64,000 nucleotides of DNA, taken from assembly GCA_916048055.1 (NCBI GenBank), contig CAJZHL010000012.1, positions 248,001 through 312,000 on the forward strand, read 5' to 3'. Positions within the stretch are counted from its first letter, which is position 1; the number at the start of each line of letters is the position of its first letter. A program made the translations under genes and the position numbers. This document shows positions 10,912-21,177 of this stretch, one piece after another. The DNA comes from Pedinophyceae sp. YPF-701 (Eukaryota > Chlorophyta > Pedinophyceae). Under the pieces are notes generated by a model. The model worked only from the letters and a program-made list of their open reading frames with translations, was not told where the DNA came from and searched no databases.

Positions 10912-11547
10912 TCGCCGGCCCCCTGGCGAGGCCCTCCAGGCGCGGGGTGGTGTGAGACGCTGTAGCAGACGCCCTAGGCGCCGGCGCCGCTTCGGCCGTC
11001 GCCGGCGTGCCGACGGGCACAGCAGCGGCTCCGACGGTCGCGGGCGCGCCACCAACGTGGCCGCTTGGGCCCGCGGGCGCCGCCGTAGCAGCGGCCGTCG
11101 CCGGCGCGTCTACGTCTGTGGCCTGCGACGAACAGGGAGCAGGTGGACGATAGTACGCGCCGACCACACGATGAGCGCGTGTTCCACGATGCAGCGTGCT
11201 CTGCGTACGGGAGTCACCTGCGCGGCGGGCGGCCGCCCGCCGGTGAAAAAATTCATCGCACGTAGGCTCCTGATTCCCCTTCCCCTCCCTCTCTGCTGGG
11301 CAAGCGTGGGGCGGCCCATCGCGTGCACTGCATCCACACCGAGACAAAGACAGATCATCGGACTCCGGCCCGGGCCTTGCGAGCTCGACGCGGACGCTGC
11401 TGTTGCAGGGAAACAAGCCGCGCGTCGAAGCGGCTCGGTGCCGGCGCGTATCGAGATTGCGCGACGTTCCCTCGGTCCAACATAATGTGAAAGAGCTCGC
11501 ACGCAGTAAGCACGGAGCGCTTCTCCAGGAACGGGGCGGAGGTCCCG

Positions 11548-12060
11548 AGAAAAATCAGTTACGAAGCAGTTGAGGCCGCGCACAGCCCCCGCGCCACGCG
11601 CGAGGTCGCGCAGCTCGCGGATCGCGCGCGAAGCAGCCTCCGTGAGCCTCGCGCAGCTCTGGCTGCCCCTCGCCGCAGCGCGCGACCGCGTGGCACGCAC
11701 CTGTGGGGAAAAGCTTGCTGGTCGGTCGACCTGGCGGTGGCGTCGGTCCCCGGACGACGCAGGGGGTAGCAGCAGAAGCTCTGAGGAGTACTCGCCCGCG
11801 CCGCGGCCGGATCGCAATCAGCGCCGCGCGGCCAGACCGACGCGCCCCCACGTGCATCACGTCAGGTACAACAAAACACACATGACGTGGCCGCGCTCGA
11901 CGTGCGAGCGGCGGCTATGCGGCACCTCCGCACGCCACGTGCGCGTCGCGCACACGCCGCGCCCCTGCGCACCGCCCCCGGCGTCCAGCCGCGCCACCAG
12001 CACGCCCCACAGCAACACCGCCCCCGACAGCGCGCTGGCGTCCGCACGTGACTGCGCTGC
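11548..12060 (+). repeat. Dispersed repeat, copy A (NBP35 3'-end derived)
   Basis: It begins with sequence matching 16,799-16,840 (GGTCCCGAGAA, then ATCAGTT), is interrupted by about 290 bp absent from the NBP35 locus, and resumes with the CAGGTACAACAAAACAC block. It continues into a fragment of the last NBP35 exon (GCACCGCCCCCGGCGTCCAG at about 11,970). It is nearly identical to copy B at offset about 1,533 bp. Confidence 0.8.
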
Positions 12061-12290
12061 CGAGGGCCACAGCGGCTTGTGCGCGGCCTGGCGGTGCTAT
12101 TCCCCGACGGACCGATGGAGGCATCGTCGCGTTGCGACGATGCCCCGCAAGCAGACGGACGTCCTGAGACGGGCAAGTTGCTCACATTGAGCCTGATGGC
12201 CGCTGCGCGCCACTACACCCCAAGTTTGCGATCCCGCGGCCCAATCGGCCGCCCGCCCTCGCCCTCCAGGACGTCCCGAGGCGCCGAGTC

Positions 12291-13027
12291 CTACTGGTTG
12301 TTGGGCGCCTGGTCCGGCGCCAGCCAGTGCAGCTGGGCGTCCAGGACCAGAACGGCGCGCTTCCAGACGTCGTTTGCGGACCTGGTGAGCCCATATGTTG
12401 AGCCGTCAAGCTCGGCGTCTTCGGATACCCGCGCATGCAGGCGGTCGGCCAGGCCCTCCCAGTCGATGTCCGCCGTGGTGGGCTGCGGCGATACGTCCAG
12501 CGCAGCGATCTGGTAGCGGAGCAGGCGCTCGAGCCACATGTCCTCGATGGAAAACCAGTCCTCCACGTACGGGTTCGGCGTCATCGCCGCGGCCTCCGCC
12601 GACCAGGGATGGAACAGCCGCGGCGCTGTGAGCTCGTCCCACATCGCCTTGCATTGCTCGTCAGTCACCGAGCTGTCGCACTCGCGGTTGACCAGCGCCG
12701 CGATTGATGCCCAGGCCTGCGGGGAACAAAGCGAACGCTGCCGCTCGCTGAGACCAGGCCCGGGGGGGCACCAACCAACCACCAGGTGGTTGGTAGCCGA
12801 CCCGCGCTTTCTGGACCGCCACGACGTCCACGAGCGTCACTCAGGCGCTGTACGGACAGGGAGCGTACCCGAGCGCCATGCTTCGACACCCACTTGACGA
12901 GCGAGTGAATCATCGCGGTGGTCCAGCGAAGCGCAGCGGGCCACGTGTCGTCCTCGCTCGCGCTCTCCTCGGCGGGCCGGACACTCAGGAGAACGACGAC
13001 CACCTCCTCAATCGGCCTCACATCCAT
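12291..13027 (-). CDS. Myb/SANT-like protein, shorter paralogue of the gene at 3.3 kb
   Basis: Exons 13027-12890 and 12716-12291 join in phase to give 187 residues. Module 1 is split by the intron: RWTTAMIHSLVKW, then WASIAALVN ... VTDEQCKAMWDELTAP. Module 2 reads NPYVEDWFSIEDMW ... DWEGLADRL ... RSANDVWKRA ... LHWLA and aligns along its length with the first modules of the 3298-5358 gene (NPYLPTWYTVEDD ... DWQEIADRL ... YHWLA). The exon-1 boundary falls at the equivalent place in both. It stops after this module, whereas the longer gene has two more, so it may be a truncated duplicate. The ATG sits in a 5' flank that is itself duplicated near 11,319. Confidence 0.65.
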
Positions 13028-13106
13028 CGCGTACTGCAACCACACAGAAAGACAGAGACAGATGATCGGACTCCTGCTCTTGCGAGCTCACCGCTGGCCC
13101 GATTGA

Positions 13107-13530
13107 AGCCACGCGCAGCCCCCGCGCCACGCGCGAGGTCGCACAGCTCGCCGGTCGCGCGCGAAGCAGCCTCCGTGAGCCTCGCGCAGCTCTGGCTGCC
13201 CCTCGCCGCAGCGCGCGACCGCGTGGCACGCACCTGTGGGGAAAAGCTTGCTGGTCGGTCGACCTGGCGGTGGCGTCGGTCCCCGGACGACGCAGGGGGT
13301 AGCAGCAGAAGCTCTGAGGAGTACTCGCCCGCGCCGCGGCCGGATCGCAACCAGCGCCGCGCGGCCAGACCGACGCGCCCCCACGTGCACCACGTCAGGT
13401 ACAACAAAACACATGACTCGGCCGCGCTCGACGTGCGAGCGGCGGCTCTGCGGCACCTCCGCACGTCACGTGCGCGTCGCGCACACGCCGCGCCCCTACG
13501 CACCACCCCCGGCGTCCAGCCGCGCCACCA
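13107..13530 (+). repeat. Dispersed repeat, copy B
   Basis: Near-identical to 11,575-11,995, with only a few substitutions and a 2-bp deletion in the CACATGAC block. It includes the HindIII-like marker GGGGAAAAGCTTGCTGG at 13,240 (11,707 in copy A). It runs straight into the decayed NBP35 exon that follows. A shorter upstream similarity links 13,045-13,090 with 11,340-11,390. Confidence 0.85.
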
Positions 13531-13775
13531 GCGCCTCCAGCATTGCTGCGTGACGCGCCCCCGCAGCAGCGCCGCCCCCGACAGCGCGCTAAGCGCCAGC
13601 AGCCGGCGTCCTCCGGCATCGACCGCCCCTCCGCAGCCGCCCCGTCGATCGCCACGTCCAGCGACGCGCGCCCCAGGATCGCCACGCCCAACCCCGCTCT
13701 GTCGCTCGCCGCCTGCACGTGCACCGCCCGCACCACCAGCGACTCCGGCGACGCACCAGCGACGCACCAGTGTCG
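13500..13775 (-). pseudogene. Decayed copy of NBP35 last exon
   Basis: On the minus strand one frame reads SPESLVVR ... LGVAILGRASLD ... AAAEGRSMPEDAG, and after a shift another reads [12 protein letters not shown]. These match, in order, SPESLVVR ... [12 protein letters not shown] ... [13 protein letters not shown] and ALSGAALRG of the intact NBP35 exon at 17230-16946. At least one frameshift and several substitutions break it, and no upstream exons are present. It is a 3'-end fragment, not a functional gene. Confidence 0.75.
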
Positions 13776-14913
13776 CACGCCCTCTGCAAGGTCGGGCGGG
13801 GAGCCGCACGCCGTCCCGCCACGCGCAAGCTGAGTCAGGTCGGACCGGCATCCACGCAAGTGCGTCCAAGTGCGCTCTCACACGCGAGCCCTGCTCGCCC
13901 CCGCCTGCTGACCGCTCCGCGCAGCTTCAGTGTCCTGCCAGTCGATGGCAGAGAACGGCGGCCGCCCCTGCTTGCGCGTTGCCACCAGTGGCCGCGTTCA
14001 CGTTCATGTGCCCGACCAGGAAGTTGGCCTCGATGGAGTACAGAGGACGATGTCTCGATCGGGCACCTCACCACGGTGCGGGCACATATCGCTGCCCGCC
14101 CCGAGCTGGCCCTGAGCTGTTGCTGCTGCCGAACTCACCTGACACGTGGTGCTCACTCCACCGGGCCCTGCCAGGAGCCCCAACGCGCCGAGGCGAGCTT
14201 GATGGGCCGGCTTTCGGACGCGGTATGGGATGTACTGCACCATCTCGTGCCAATACGGAGCGACTGCGGGCTGGTCGGCGCGCCGGAGCGCGGTTGGCAG
14301 CTGAAGAAGCAGCACGGCCGGACCGCGAGGCTGCAGCGACGCGGACGTACCTTCGAGCATCCCATCGCACGTTCCGAGTTTCAAGGTGCGCCGCAAGCAC
14401 CCTGATAGAACACGTCAACGCACCTGGCACGTGTAGCGCGCCGAGCACTCGCCAGGCGCGCCGCTGCTTCGGGTTGCGTTTCAGGAGCTGCACAGAACGT
14501 TCCAGGCAACTTGGGGGCGCTGCGCACGACGATCAGATAGCTGACAAGCAGCCGCGACACGTGGCTCTATAAACGGTCCTTGATAGGCACGGTGTGCGAG
14601 CCCCCTTGTTTGCAGGTGGTTGGAGCAACGACAGGCTCGAGCTCCGTCCGAACTAGGCACCCGTCTGGCGCAGAATCACGAGCGAAGCACGCAGAGATGC
14701 CGAAGACGTCGGGCGCGGAGACCCCGAAGCACTCAAACGCGAGCGCGCAGGTGGGAGCTCACTGCCGTGGCCCGTCACGCCGCGAAGCACGCACGGTGGC
14801 GCGACCGCGGTCAGCGACTCCTTGTGACGGGGGAGCATAGCAGGGCTGCTGCGTGCGGCCCTCATCGCGCACCGTGCTGATCAACCCATCCCTCTTGCGC
14901 GTATGCGTGCAGG
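13776..14913. other. Intergenic stretch of about 1.1 kb
   Basis: No gene-like frame recognised on either strand. A TATA-like CTATAAAC at 14567-14574 lies about 350 bp before the first plausible ATG (14914) of the F-box/LRR gene and could be its promoter; this is weak evidence in isolation. Confidence 0.35.
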
Positions 14914-15076
14914 ATGATGGCGGGCGGCCGAGCGACAGGGGGAACGCTGGCGGTATGCCGAGGTGAGCACCGTGCTGCGCATCTGTGCCTGGTGCCGCTC
15001 GTCAAACACGGTCTGACCTCGATGTGGATCACGTGCACGAGACCCTTGTCATCCCTCTGTGCATCATCACGTGCAG

Positions 15077-16757
15077 GGGGCGTGACGTCGAGCTGAGGGA
15101 CGATTGTCTGCTTGCGCGGACGATCCGCCAGCTGCCCGGCGGGGAGATCGTCAGCAGGTTGTCGGAGCCGGACCGCGCCGCGTTTGCTGCTGCGTCGTCG
15201 ACGATGATGGCGGCGGTGCTGGAGGGCTGCGAGAACGCGTGTTGGACTACAATACACGAAGATGTCGGCGTGCAGATGCACGGCAAGCTGCGGGGCAAGG
15301 TACCGCGTCACTGCAGGGGGCTCGTGGGATGGCCGGAAGGCAACACTTTGATGGAGTTCCACCGACGTGCGGGCGCGGACGTGCAGGACCCGAGCGCCAT
15401 CGAGTGCATTGGCCTTGCTCGATCTATCCAGGAAGCGGGGCGGAACAGCCAGCGCTTTTCGATAACGCCGGACATGACGGGCCTGCGGGAGCTGACACTG
15501 CCCGTGGGACAGGGCTTGAACGCGGACTGCGCTGGAGGGGACAACTGGCTCCCGGCCAACGTGGCGCAGGGCATCAGCGTTCTGAATGTCTCGGTGACCG
15601 ACGTGCAGCGCGTCCCGGCGGGGATGGCAGAGCTGCAAGAGCTCAGTGTGGGGTACTGCGAGGATCTCGACCCCGACGAGTGGCTGCCAGCGACGAGCTG
15701 CGCGAGGCTGCGAGTACTGTTCGCGAGCAGTAGCTCGGTTTCGCGGCTGCCGGAGGGCATGATAGCCCTGGAGACGCTGGAGTTGGAAGAGTGTGCCAAC
15801 TTGGCACCCGACTCCTTCCTGCCTTCTTCGAGTGCTTCGAGGCTGCGAGTCCTGTACGCGAGCAGCAGCTCGGTTTCGCGGCTGCCGGAGGGCATGATGG
15901 CCCTGGAGACCCTGGAATTGGACCAGTGTCACAAGTTGGCACCCGACTCCTTCCTGCCTTCTTCGAGTGCTTCGAGGCTGCGGGAGCTGACGCTTTTCGC
16001 CACCAACGTGGAGAGGCTTCCCGCGGGCATGTCGGCGCTTGAGGAGCTGAATGTGTCGCGTAGCATTTGCCTGGACGTGGATGAGTGGCTGCCGGAGAGC
16101 AGCAGGAGGGCACTGCGCAAATTGGACGCCTGCGGCACCGACCTACTGCGGGTCCCGGACAATATGCCGGCACTCGAGGTGCTGAGGCTCTATGGCTGCG
16201 AGGAGCTCCTGGAAGACGACGACGAATGGTTGCCTGTGTCGTCCCGCAACAGGTTGCGTGCACTTGTTTTGTCCGCCAGCTCGATCGCCATCATCCCGGA
16301 GGGCATGCCGGCACTCGAGCACCTGGAAGTGGAGGAAAGTGAGCTGTTGGTGGACTTCTTGCCTGCGTCGAGCGCAGGCCGCATCCGCAAGCTCAACGCA
16401 AGGAATAGCGGTCTGGCGAGGTTGCCGCCAGGCATGCGGGCGCTCGAGGAGCTGAACATCGTGAATTGTCGACATGTGCGCGAGGACGTCCTTCCGCCGT
16501 CGAGCGCGGCGCGGGTGCGGGTGCTCAACGCATGCCAGAGTGCGTTGAGAGAGCTCCCCGAGGGGCTTGCGTCACTGGAGGAGCTGGACGTGAAGGACTG
16601 CGAGCTGCTCGACCAGGACATGGACCAGGACATGGCCGCACGGCTGAAGGCGTGGGACGTTCGGGGCAGCAATGTGTGTCTGCCAGACGGGATGGCGTTC
16701 TTCTGCGGAGAAATCAGTGCCTTTCAAAGGGTACATGTATATAGTGCACGCATCTAA
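15077..16757 (+). CDS. F-box plus leucine-rich-repeat protein
   Basis: The main exon opens just after a CAG acceptor at about 15,076 and runs to the stop at 16,757; the first exon is unresolved (an ATG at 14914 is a candidate but does not splice in phase with this acceptor). Near the start [18 protein letters not shown] followed by AASSTMM fits an F-box, the motif that docks substrate adaptors to SKP1-cullin ubiquitin ligases. From about 15,545 on there are eight to nine units of about 45 residues, each a pair of LRRs: RLRxLxxxxSxVxRLPxGMxALExLxLxxCxxLxxDxxLP. Units 2 and 3 are almost identical even in DNA (135-bp period), so the repeat is expanding. It converges on NBP35 with only about 190 bp between stops. 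The ubiquitin-adaptor role is inference; the substrate is unknown. Confidence 0.75.
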
Positions 16758-16945
16758 CGTGTGAACATATGTATACTTGTGTGCCGCACCGGAGCGGCAA
16801 AGGTCCCGAGAATATCAGTTGCGAAGAAGCTGAGGCCACTGGCACGTCAGGTACAACAAAACACGGTGTCACGCAACATGACGGGGCCGCGCTCGACGTG
16901 CGAGCGGCGTCTCCGCGCTCCCCCCGCACACCACGTGCGCGTCGC

Positions 16946-18500
16946 TCACACACCGCACCCCTGCGCACCGCCCCCGGCGTCCAGCCGCGCCACCAGCGCC
17001 TCCAGCACGCCCCGCAGCGCCGCCCCCGACAGCGCGCTGGCGTCCTCCAGCACCGACCGCCCCTCCTCCGCCGCCCTGCCGATCGCCGGGTCCAGCGGCA
17101 CGCGCCCCAGAAACGCCACGCCCATCCCGCGCGCCATCCCCTCCCCGCCCGCCTGCGCGTGGAAGACGTCGGTGCGCACCACCAGCGACTCGGGCGACAG
17201 ACCGGCGGCCGACAGCGCGTCGGACACCATCTGCGACCGAGCGACGGGGAAGCCGGGCGTGTCGGGAGAGCAAACGACGACGACGCACACCGTTGCAAAC
17301 GGCGGGCGTCGTTGTTGTTGTGGCTCAATGTCGCAGTGCCGCAGCGTCGCGCGACGGCGGCGCACGTGGCCAGGACACTTCGTGCGTCCCACACCCGCGG
17401 CGATCCCGCGCGCGCCGCGCTCACCTGCGTCAGGTCCTCCCCGGAGGCCCCCAGCACGCTGCACTGCGGCAGGCGCTGCACGAGGCCCGACATGTTCTCC
17501 ACGACGCCCAGCATCGGCATCGACACCTTCTTGCAGAAGTTCACCTCCTTCCGCACGTCCGCGAGCGCCACGCCCTGCGGCGTCGTCACCACCACCGCGC
17601 CGTCCGCCGGTGTCGCCCTGAGCAGCTGCACGATCGAGATGTGCTCGTCCGAGGTCCCGGGCGGCGCGTCGATCACCAGGTAGTCCAGGTCCCCCCAGTC
17701 CACGTCCTTCATGAACTGCTTGATCAGCCCGTTCTTCCTGCACGCCCCGCACGCGCCGCACAGCACATGTCATCCCCGCGCAGCGCAGCGACGGGCCGCG
17801 CGCGTGGCGGCGACGAGGGGCGCGCGCGCACCTCGGGCCGCGCCAGATGACTGCGTCGTCGGGGTTCCCGAGCATGAACCCGATCGACATGACGCCCAGG
17901 TTGTCGTCGACGTACACGGGGGACCACCCGCTGGCGCTCTGGTGGATCTCCTCGCCCTCGAGGCCGAGCATGCGCGGGACGGACGGGCCGCAGATGTCGA
18001 TGTCCATCAGGCCGACCTGCTTGCCCGTCTGCGCGAGCGCGAAGGCGAGCTGCGCGCTGAGCGTGCTCTTGCCGACGCCGCCCTTCCCGGACAGGACGAG
18101 GATCTTGTGCTTGATGCGGGACATGCGCCGCTCGATCAGCGCGAGGTCCGGGTCCGGCGGGGGCGGCACGCCCGACGCGCAAACGGCCTGGTTCGGGCAC
18201 CCCTGCGTCGCCGACAAACTCGAGGCGAGCCGGGAGTGAGCAGCGCGGCGTGCGAGGCTCGTTCTGCGCGTGCAACGACGACTCGTGTCCCTCGTCTGGC
18301 GCCGGGCCAGGTTTCGGGACGAGATATGGCTTGAGGAGCGCGCGCGGCGACGCGAGATGCCACGCGGGCCACGCCGTGCGAGTGCGCGCCCGGCAGGCCC
18401 CGCGGACGGGACGACGCACCGCGCAGGCAGATGCCTTGCCCGCCCCTTCATTCCCCGTGCCCGGGCAGCCCTCGTTCGCGTTCGCCGGAACGTCCGCCAT
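16946..18500 (-). CDS. NBP35: Cytosolic Fe-S cluster assembly factor NBP35 (NUBP1)
   Basis: Exons 18500-18420, 18202-17832, 17737-17425 and 17230-16946 join in phase to 349 residues. The N-terminal C-x13-C-x2-C-x5-C motif that holds a 4Fe-4S cluster is formed across intron 1 and is intact. The deviant Walker [28 protein letters not shown] and APPGTSDEH are all present. The family builds Fe-S clusters in the cytosol on a homo- or heterodimeric P-loop ATPase scaffold. After VVENMSGL the CPxC motif found in animal and fungal NBP35 is absent, replaced by a longer segment and [11 protein letters not shown], as in plant NBP35, which works without CFD1. Start chosen as the ATG that begins the Cys-motif exon. 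Degraded pieces of its last exon are scattered in the first 14 kb. Confidence 0.92.
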
Positions 18501-19060
18501 GGCCACAACCTCCGCCGGCAACCAGCACCAGGGATGTCCTTCCTGCGTCCGCGTGCCGCTGCCACCACCACTTCTGTGCGATCCGAACGGCGGCTACGGC
18601 TCCCTGCGTGGAGTGTGGCCGCCGCGCGGCGCTCGCGGTCCGCTGTAGGCGCGCTCGGAGCGCAAACACTCCCCCGGAAGGACTGATCGGCGGCCGTGTG
18701 CGCGGCAGCGGCGGGACACGAGGGCGCGCGCGACGCGGGCCGGCGGCAGTCGTGGCGCTCTTTGCCCTGCCGGGCGTCAGGCGGCATGAGTGACGCGGCG
18801 CGCGTCGAGCCGAGCGGCCGCCACGAGAGCAACTTGCACGACGGCAGCGCCCCGGTACGCGCGCCCCACACCACAGACGCACACGCCACGCGACGCAGAG
18901 CGCATCGACCCGCCCACGACGCGCCAAGCGTCCCGCCCGCTGTGCGTGTCCGCTTCCCAGAGCGCGAGCAGCCGCAGCACACAGCCGCTCCCTCCCGGGC
19001 CCCGTAGCGTCGCTTTCGTCGCGTCAGGACGCTCACATCTCGCGCTCGTTCGTCAACTCC

Positions 19061-20029
19061 GTGCAGCGGGCGGGACATCGATCCAGCGCGACGATCGAGG
19101 CCATCGCGGCGGCCATCCCCTGGCTGCGCACCAACGACCGAGGGGCGCTGGCCCGCACATGCCGGCGTCTCCGCGACGCGGTGGCCGCGGACGACCTCCT
19201 GTTCACAAGGGACATCTCCCGGGGCGCAGAGCCGCGCGCCATCCCGCTCACGCGCCCCGGCAAGGACGCACACCTGCGGCCTCCACCGCACCGCTACGTG
19301 CGCACCTCCGTCGCCCGCCTGGGCAACGGCGCCCTCGTCGACCCGCCGGACGGCCCCGGCTGCGACTGCAGCGCGCCCTGCGGCCCTGAGACCGCCTGCC
19401 CGTGCCTGGCGGGCCAGAGCACAGCGCAGCCGTCGCTGGCGCCGTCCATCCTGGAGTGCGGCCCGCGCTGCGCGTGCGCCGCGCACGGGTGCCCCGCCGC
19501 GCTCTCCTCCCGCGGCGCGCAGCGGCCGTGCGAGCTCCGCTGGACCGGCGACGGCCGCGGCTGGGGGCTGTTCGCCACGGCCGACGTGCCGCCGCACGCG
19601 CTGGTGCTCGAATACGCCGGCGAGATCCTGTCGACCGGCGAGGCGCGCCGCCGCCTCGCGCAGTACGACGAGGCGCGCATGGGGCACGCGCTGCTCGTCG
19701 TGCGCGAGGTCCTGCCGTCGGGCGTGACGGCGCTGCGCACCAACGTGGACGCGACGCGCGTGGGGAACGCCGCGCGGTTCGTCAACCACGCGTGCGGGTC
19801 CGCGGCGACGTGCGTGCTCGGCGTCGTGCGGCGGCGCGGCAGCCTGCTCCCGCGGGTGGGGGTGTTTGCTGGGGCCGGGGGAGTCGGCGCCGGCCAGGAA
19901 CTGACCTTCTCGTACTGCTTCGGGGCGGAGGGCGAGGCGGACGGGCCGGAGCCGGAGCGCGGCGACCGCGTGCGGTGCCTCTGCGGCGCCCCGGACTGCA
20001 TGGGCTTCCTCCCGCGCAGCGAGGCGTGA
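19061..20029 (+). CDS. F-box-like plus pre-SET/SET histone lysine methyltransferase
   Basis: About 320 residues from an acceptor-like CCGTGCAG at 19,066; the first exon with the start codon is not resolved. The N-terminus ([16 protein letters not shown] then [12 protein letters not shown]) resembles an F-box. Next comes a Cys-rich pre-SET region (GCDCSAPCG ... ACPC ... [13 protein letters not shown]) like that of SUV39/G9a enzymes. The SET domain follows: [23 protein letters not shown] and ELTFSY. A post-[15 protein letters not shown] ends it. The family methylates histone lysines, typically H3K9, using S-adenosylmethionine. The canonical N-H-S-C-x-P-N loop is N-H-A-C-G-S-A here, so catalytic strength is uncertain. 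The gene is divergent from NBP35. Confidence 0.8.
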   Translation: MQRAGHRSSATIEAIAAAIPWLRTNDRGALARTCRRLRDAVAADDLLFTRDISRGAEPRAIPLTRPGKDAHLRPPPHRYVRTSVARLGNGALVDPPDGPGCDCSAPCGPETACPCLAGQSTAQPSLAPSILECGPRCACAAHGCPAALSSRGAQRPCELRWTGDGRGWGLFATADVPPHALVLEYAGEILSTGEARRRLAQYDEARMGHALLVVREVLPSGVTALRTNVDATRVGNAARFVNHACGSAATCVLGVVRRRGSLLPRVGVFAGAGGVGAGQELTFSYCFGAEGEADGPEPERGDRVRCLCGAPDCMGFLPRSEA

Positions 20030-20074
20030 GGTGCGGCGGTGCTGCGACAACAGAAGCCTGGCGGCGAACGTAGC

Positions 20075-20381
20075 AGGTGAGGGGGGCGCGGAGGGCCACT
20101 TCGGCGGCGGCGCCCCCGCCACGGCCAGCGGCGCCTCGCGCGCTCGCGAGCGTGGGCCGGGGGGCGCGTCGTGTCGTGCCGCCGGGCGAAAGTCCCCGGG
20201 TGCCTAGGCAGAGAGTGCCAGCCCGAGAGGGCAGGACCCCCAGCAGCCCGCGCGGGCGTGCTCGCGAGCGGGCGCTGGGGCAGCTCACCAGTGCTACAGT
20301 TATGTGTGCCGGCGGGGCGGTCGCTTTGCGGCCGGTCTGTCAACTCAACGGGGCTTACTCCCGCGCTCACCCCACGCTCTC
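20075..20381 (+). ncRNA. RNase MRP RNA, copy 1
   Basis: The core GCGAAAGTCCCCGG (about 20,187) followed by GGCAGAGAGTGCCA matches the CR-I and adjacent segment of RNase MRP RNA almost base for base. The 3' part has CAGCTCACC ... TAGTTATG-like sequence and then ACGGGGCTTACT (CR-V). Two closing helices are possible: GAGCGTGGG (20148-20156) with CCCACGCTC (20371-20379), or GGTGAG/GCGCGG near the 5' edge with CCGCGCTCACC (about 20361-20372). The limits given are those of the duplicated unit; the shortest core is 20146-20381. MRP is the nucleolar ribonucleoprotein that cleaves pre-rRNA. RNase P RNA was considered and fits worse. A TTTCTT run follows directly. Confidence 0.88.
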
Positions 20382-21177
20382 TCTTTCTTGTGCCGACGCA
20401 CAGGGCTGACGGCGGCGGATGATCGGTCGGCGGAGGCTGCGACGTGCTCGCACACGCGTCGGCGCTCGTAACAACAGGTGTGGTGTGTTCAGCTCAGCTC
20501 CCCTCACAGCGCATTTTCTGGCCCCCGCCTGGGCCTTCGTGCCGCTTGCGTCGACGCGCTCCGATGCGCTGCACGCCGGCGAGTGCGGCACGCGCGCGAT
20601 TTCCCCCCTCTCGCCCACCGGTGTGCGAGAGAGGTGCATGTGTTTCGGCGTAGGCTGCGTTGCGGGACGATGAGAAGCAGACACTCACAGACCTGTTCTG
20701 AACTCGGGGCTCATGGTGGAGCCCCCCTTGAGGAAACAGTCTCATGCACCACTCTGACCGCACGCGCCCGCGCCCTCGTGTCGACAGCGCTCCCTCCCTT
20801 CCGCCTCCGCTGCGAGCGGCTGGCCCGCTGCACCCACGCTCCCCTTGCGCCCGTGGTTGCTTTTCGTTCGAGCTGCTGCGGGGTCCGGATGAAGAAAAAC
20901 CTCAACCATACACCAATTCCGAAGACAATGAATGTTGGAACAAATTGAACATGCACTACCAACCGACGGACCCCGCAGCAGCGCAGCGCGCCCCACCTTC
21001 CGCTCACACATTTCCCCGTGCACCTCCTCGCGCACCGCTTCCGCGGCCCGTGCCACGTTCCGCGGCGAACCATGCACGCACCCTGCCAGGAGCGCTTGCA
21101 GGTGCTGGAGCTCGCGCGTGGCTGTGGTCGGGCGCAAGCAAGACCTGCCGGGCAAGCCGAACGCTGCCGCTTCGTCA
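20382..21177. other. Spacer between the two MRP RNA copies
   Basis: About 800 bp without a recognisable gene. A strikingly AT-richer patch lies at about 20,880-20,955. The upstream flanks of the two RNA copies share no sequence outside the 307-bp unit, so any promoter element more than a few bases upstream was not duplicated. Confidence 0.4.

Noticed and set aside
12878-14572. A 564-residue open frame on the plus strand
   Set aside because: It crosses the dispersed repeat and the NBP35 pseudo-exon antisense, has no domain, and is rich in Arg/Pro/Ala/Ser as expected by chance.
16946-20122. A 1,058-residue open frame on the minus strand
   Set aside because: It contains NBP35 exons 2 and 4 but otherwise runs through introns and antisense to the SET gene; the extra parts are low-complexity Arg/Ala strings produced by GC-rich DNA.
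20075-20381. RNase P RNA instead of RNase MRP RNA
   Set aside because: The GAAAGTCCCCGG plus GCAGAGAGTGCCA pair is typical of MRP; I do not see the RNase P-type CR-II/CR-III or CR-IV arrangement.
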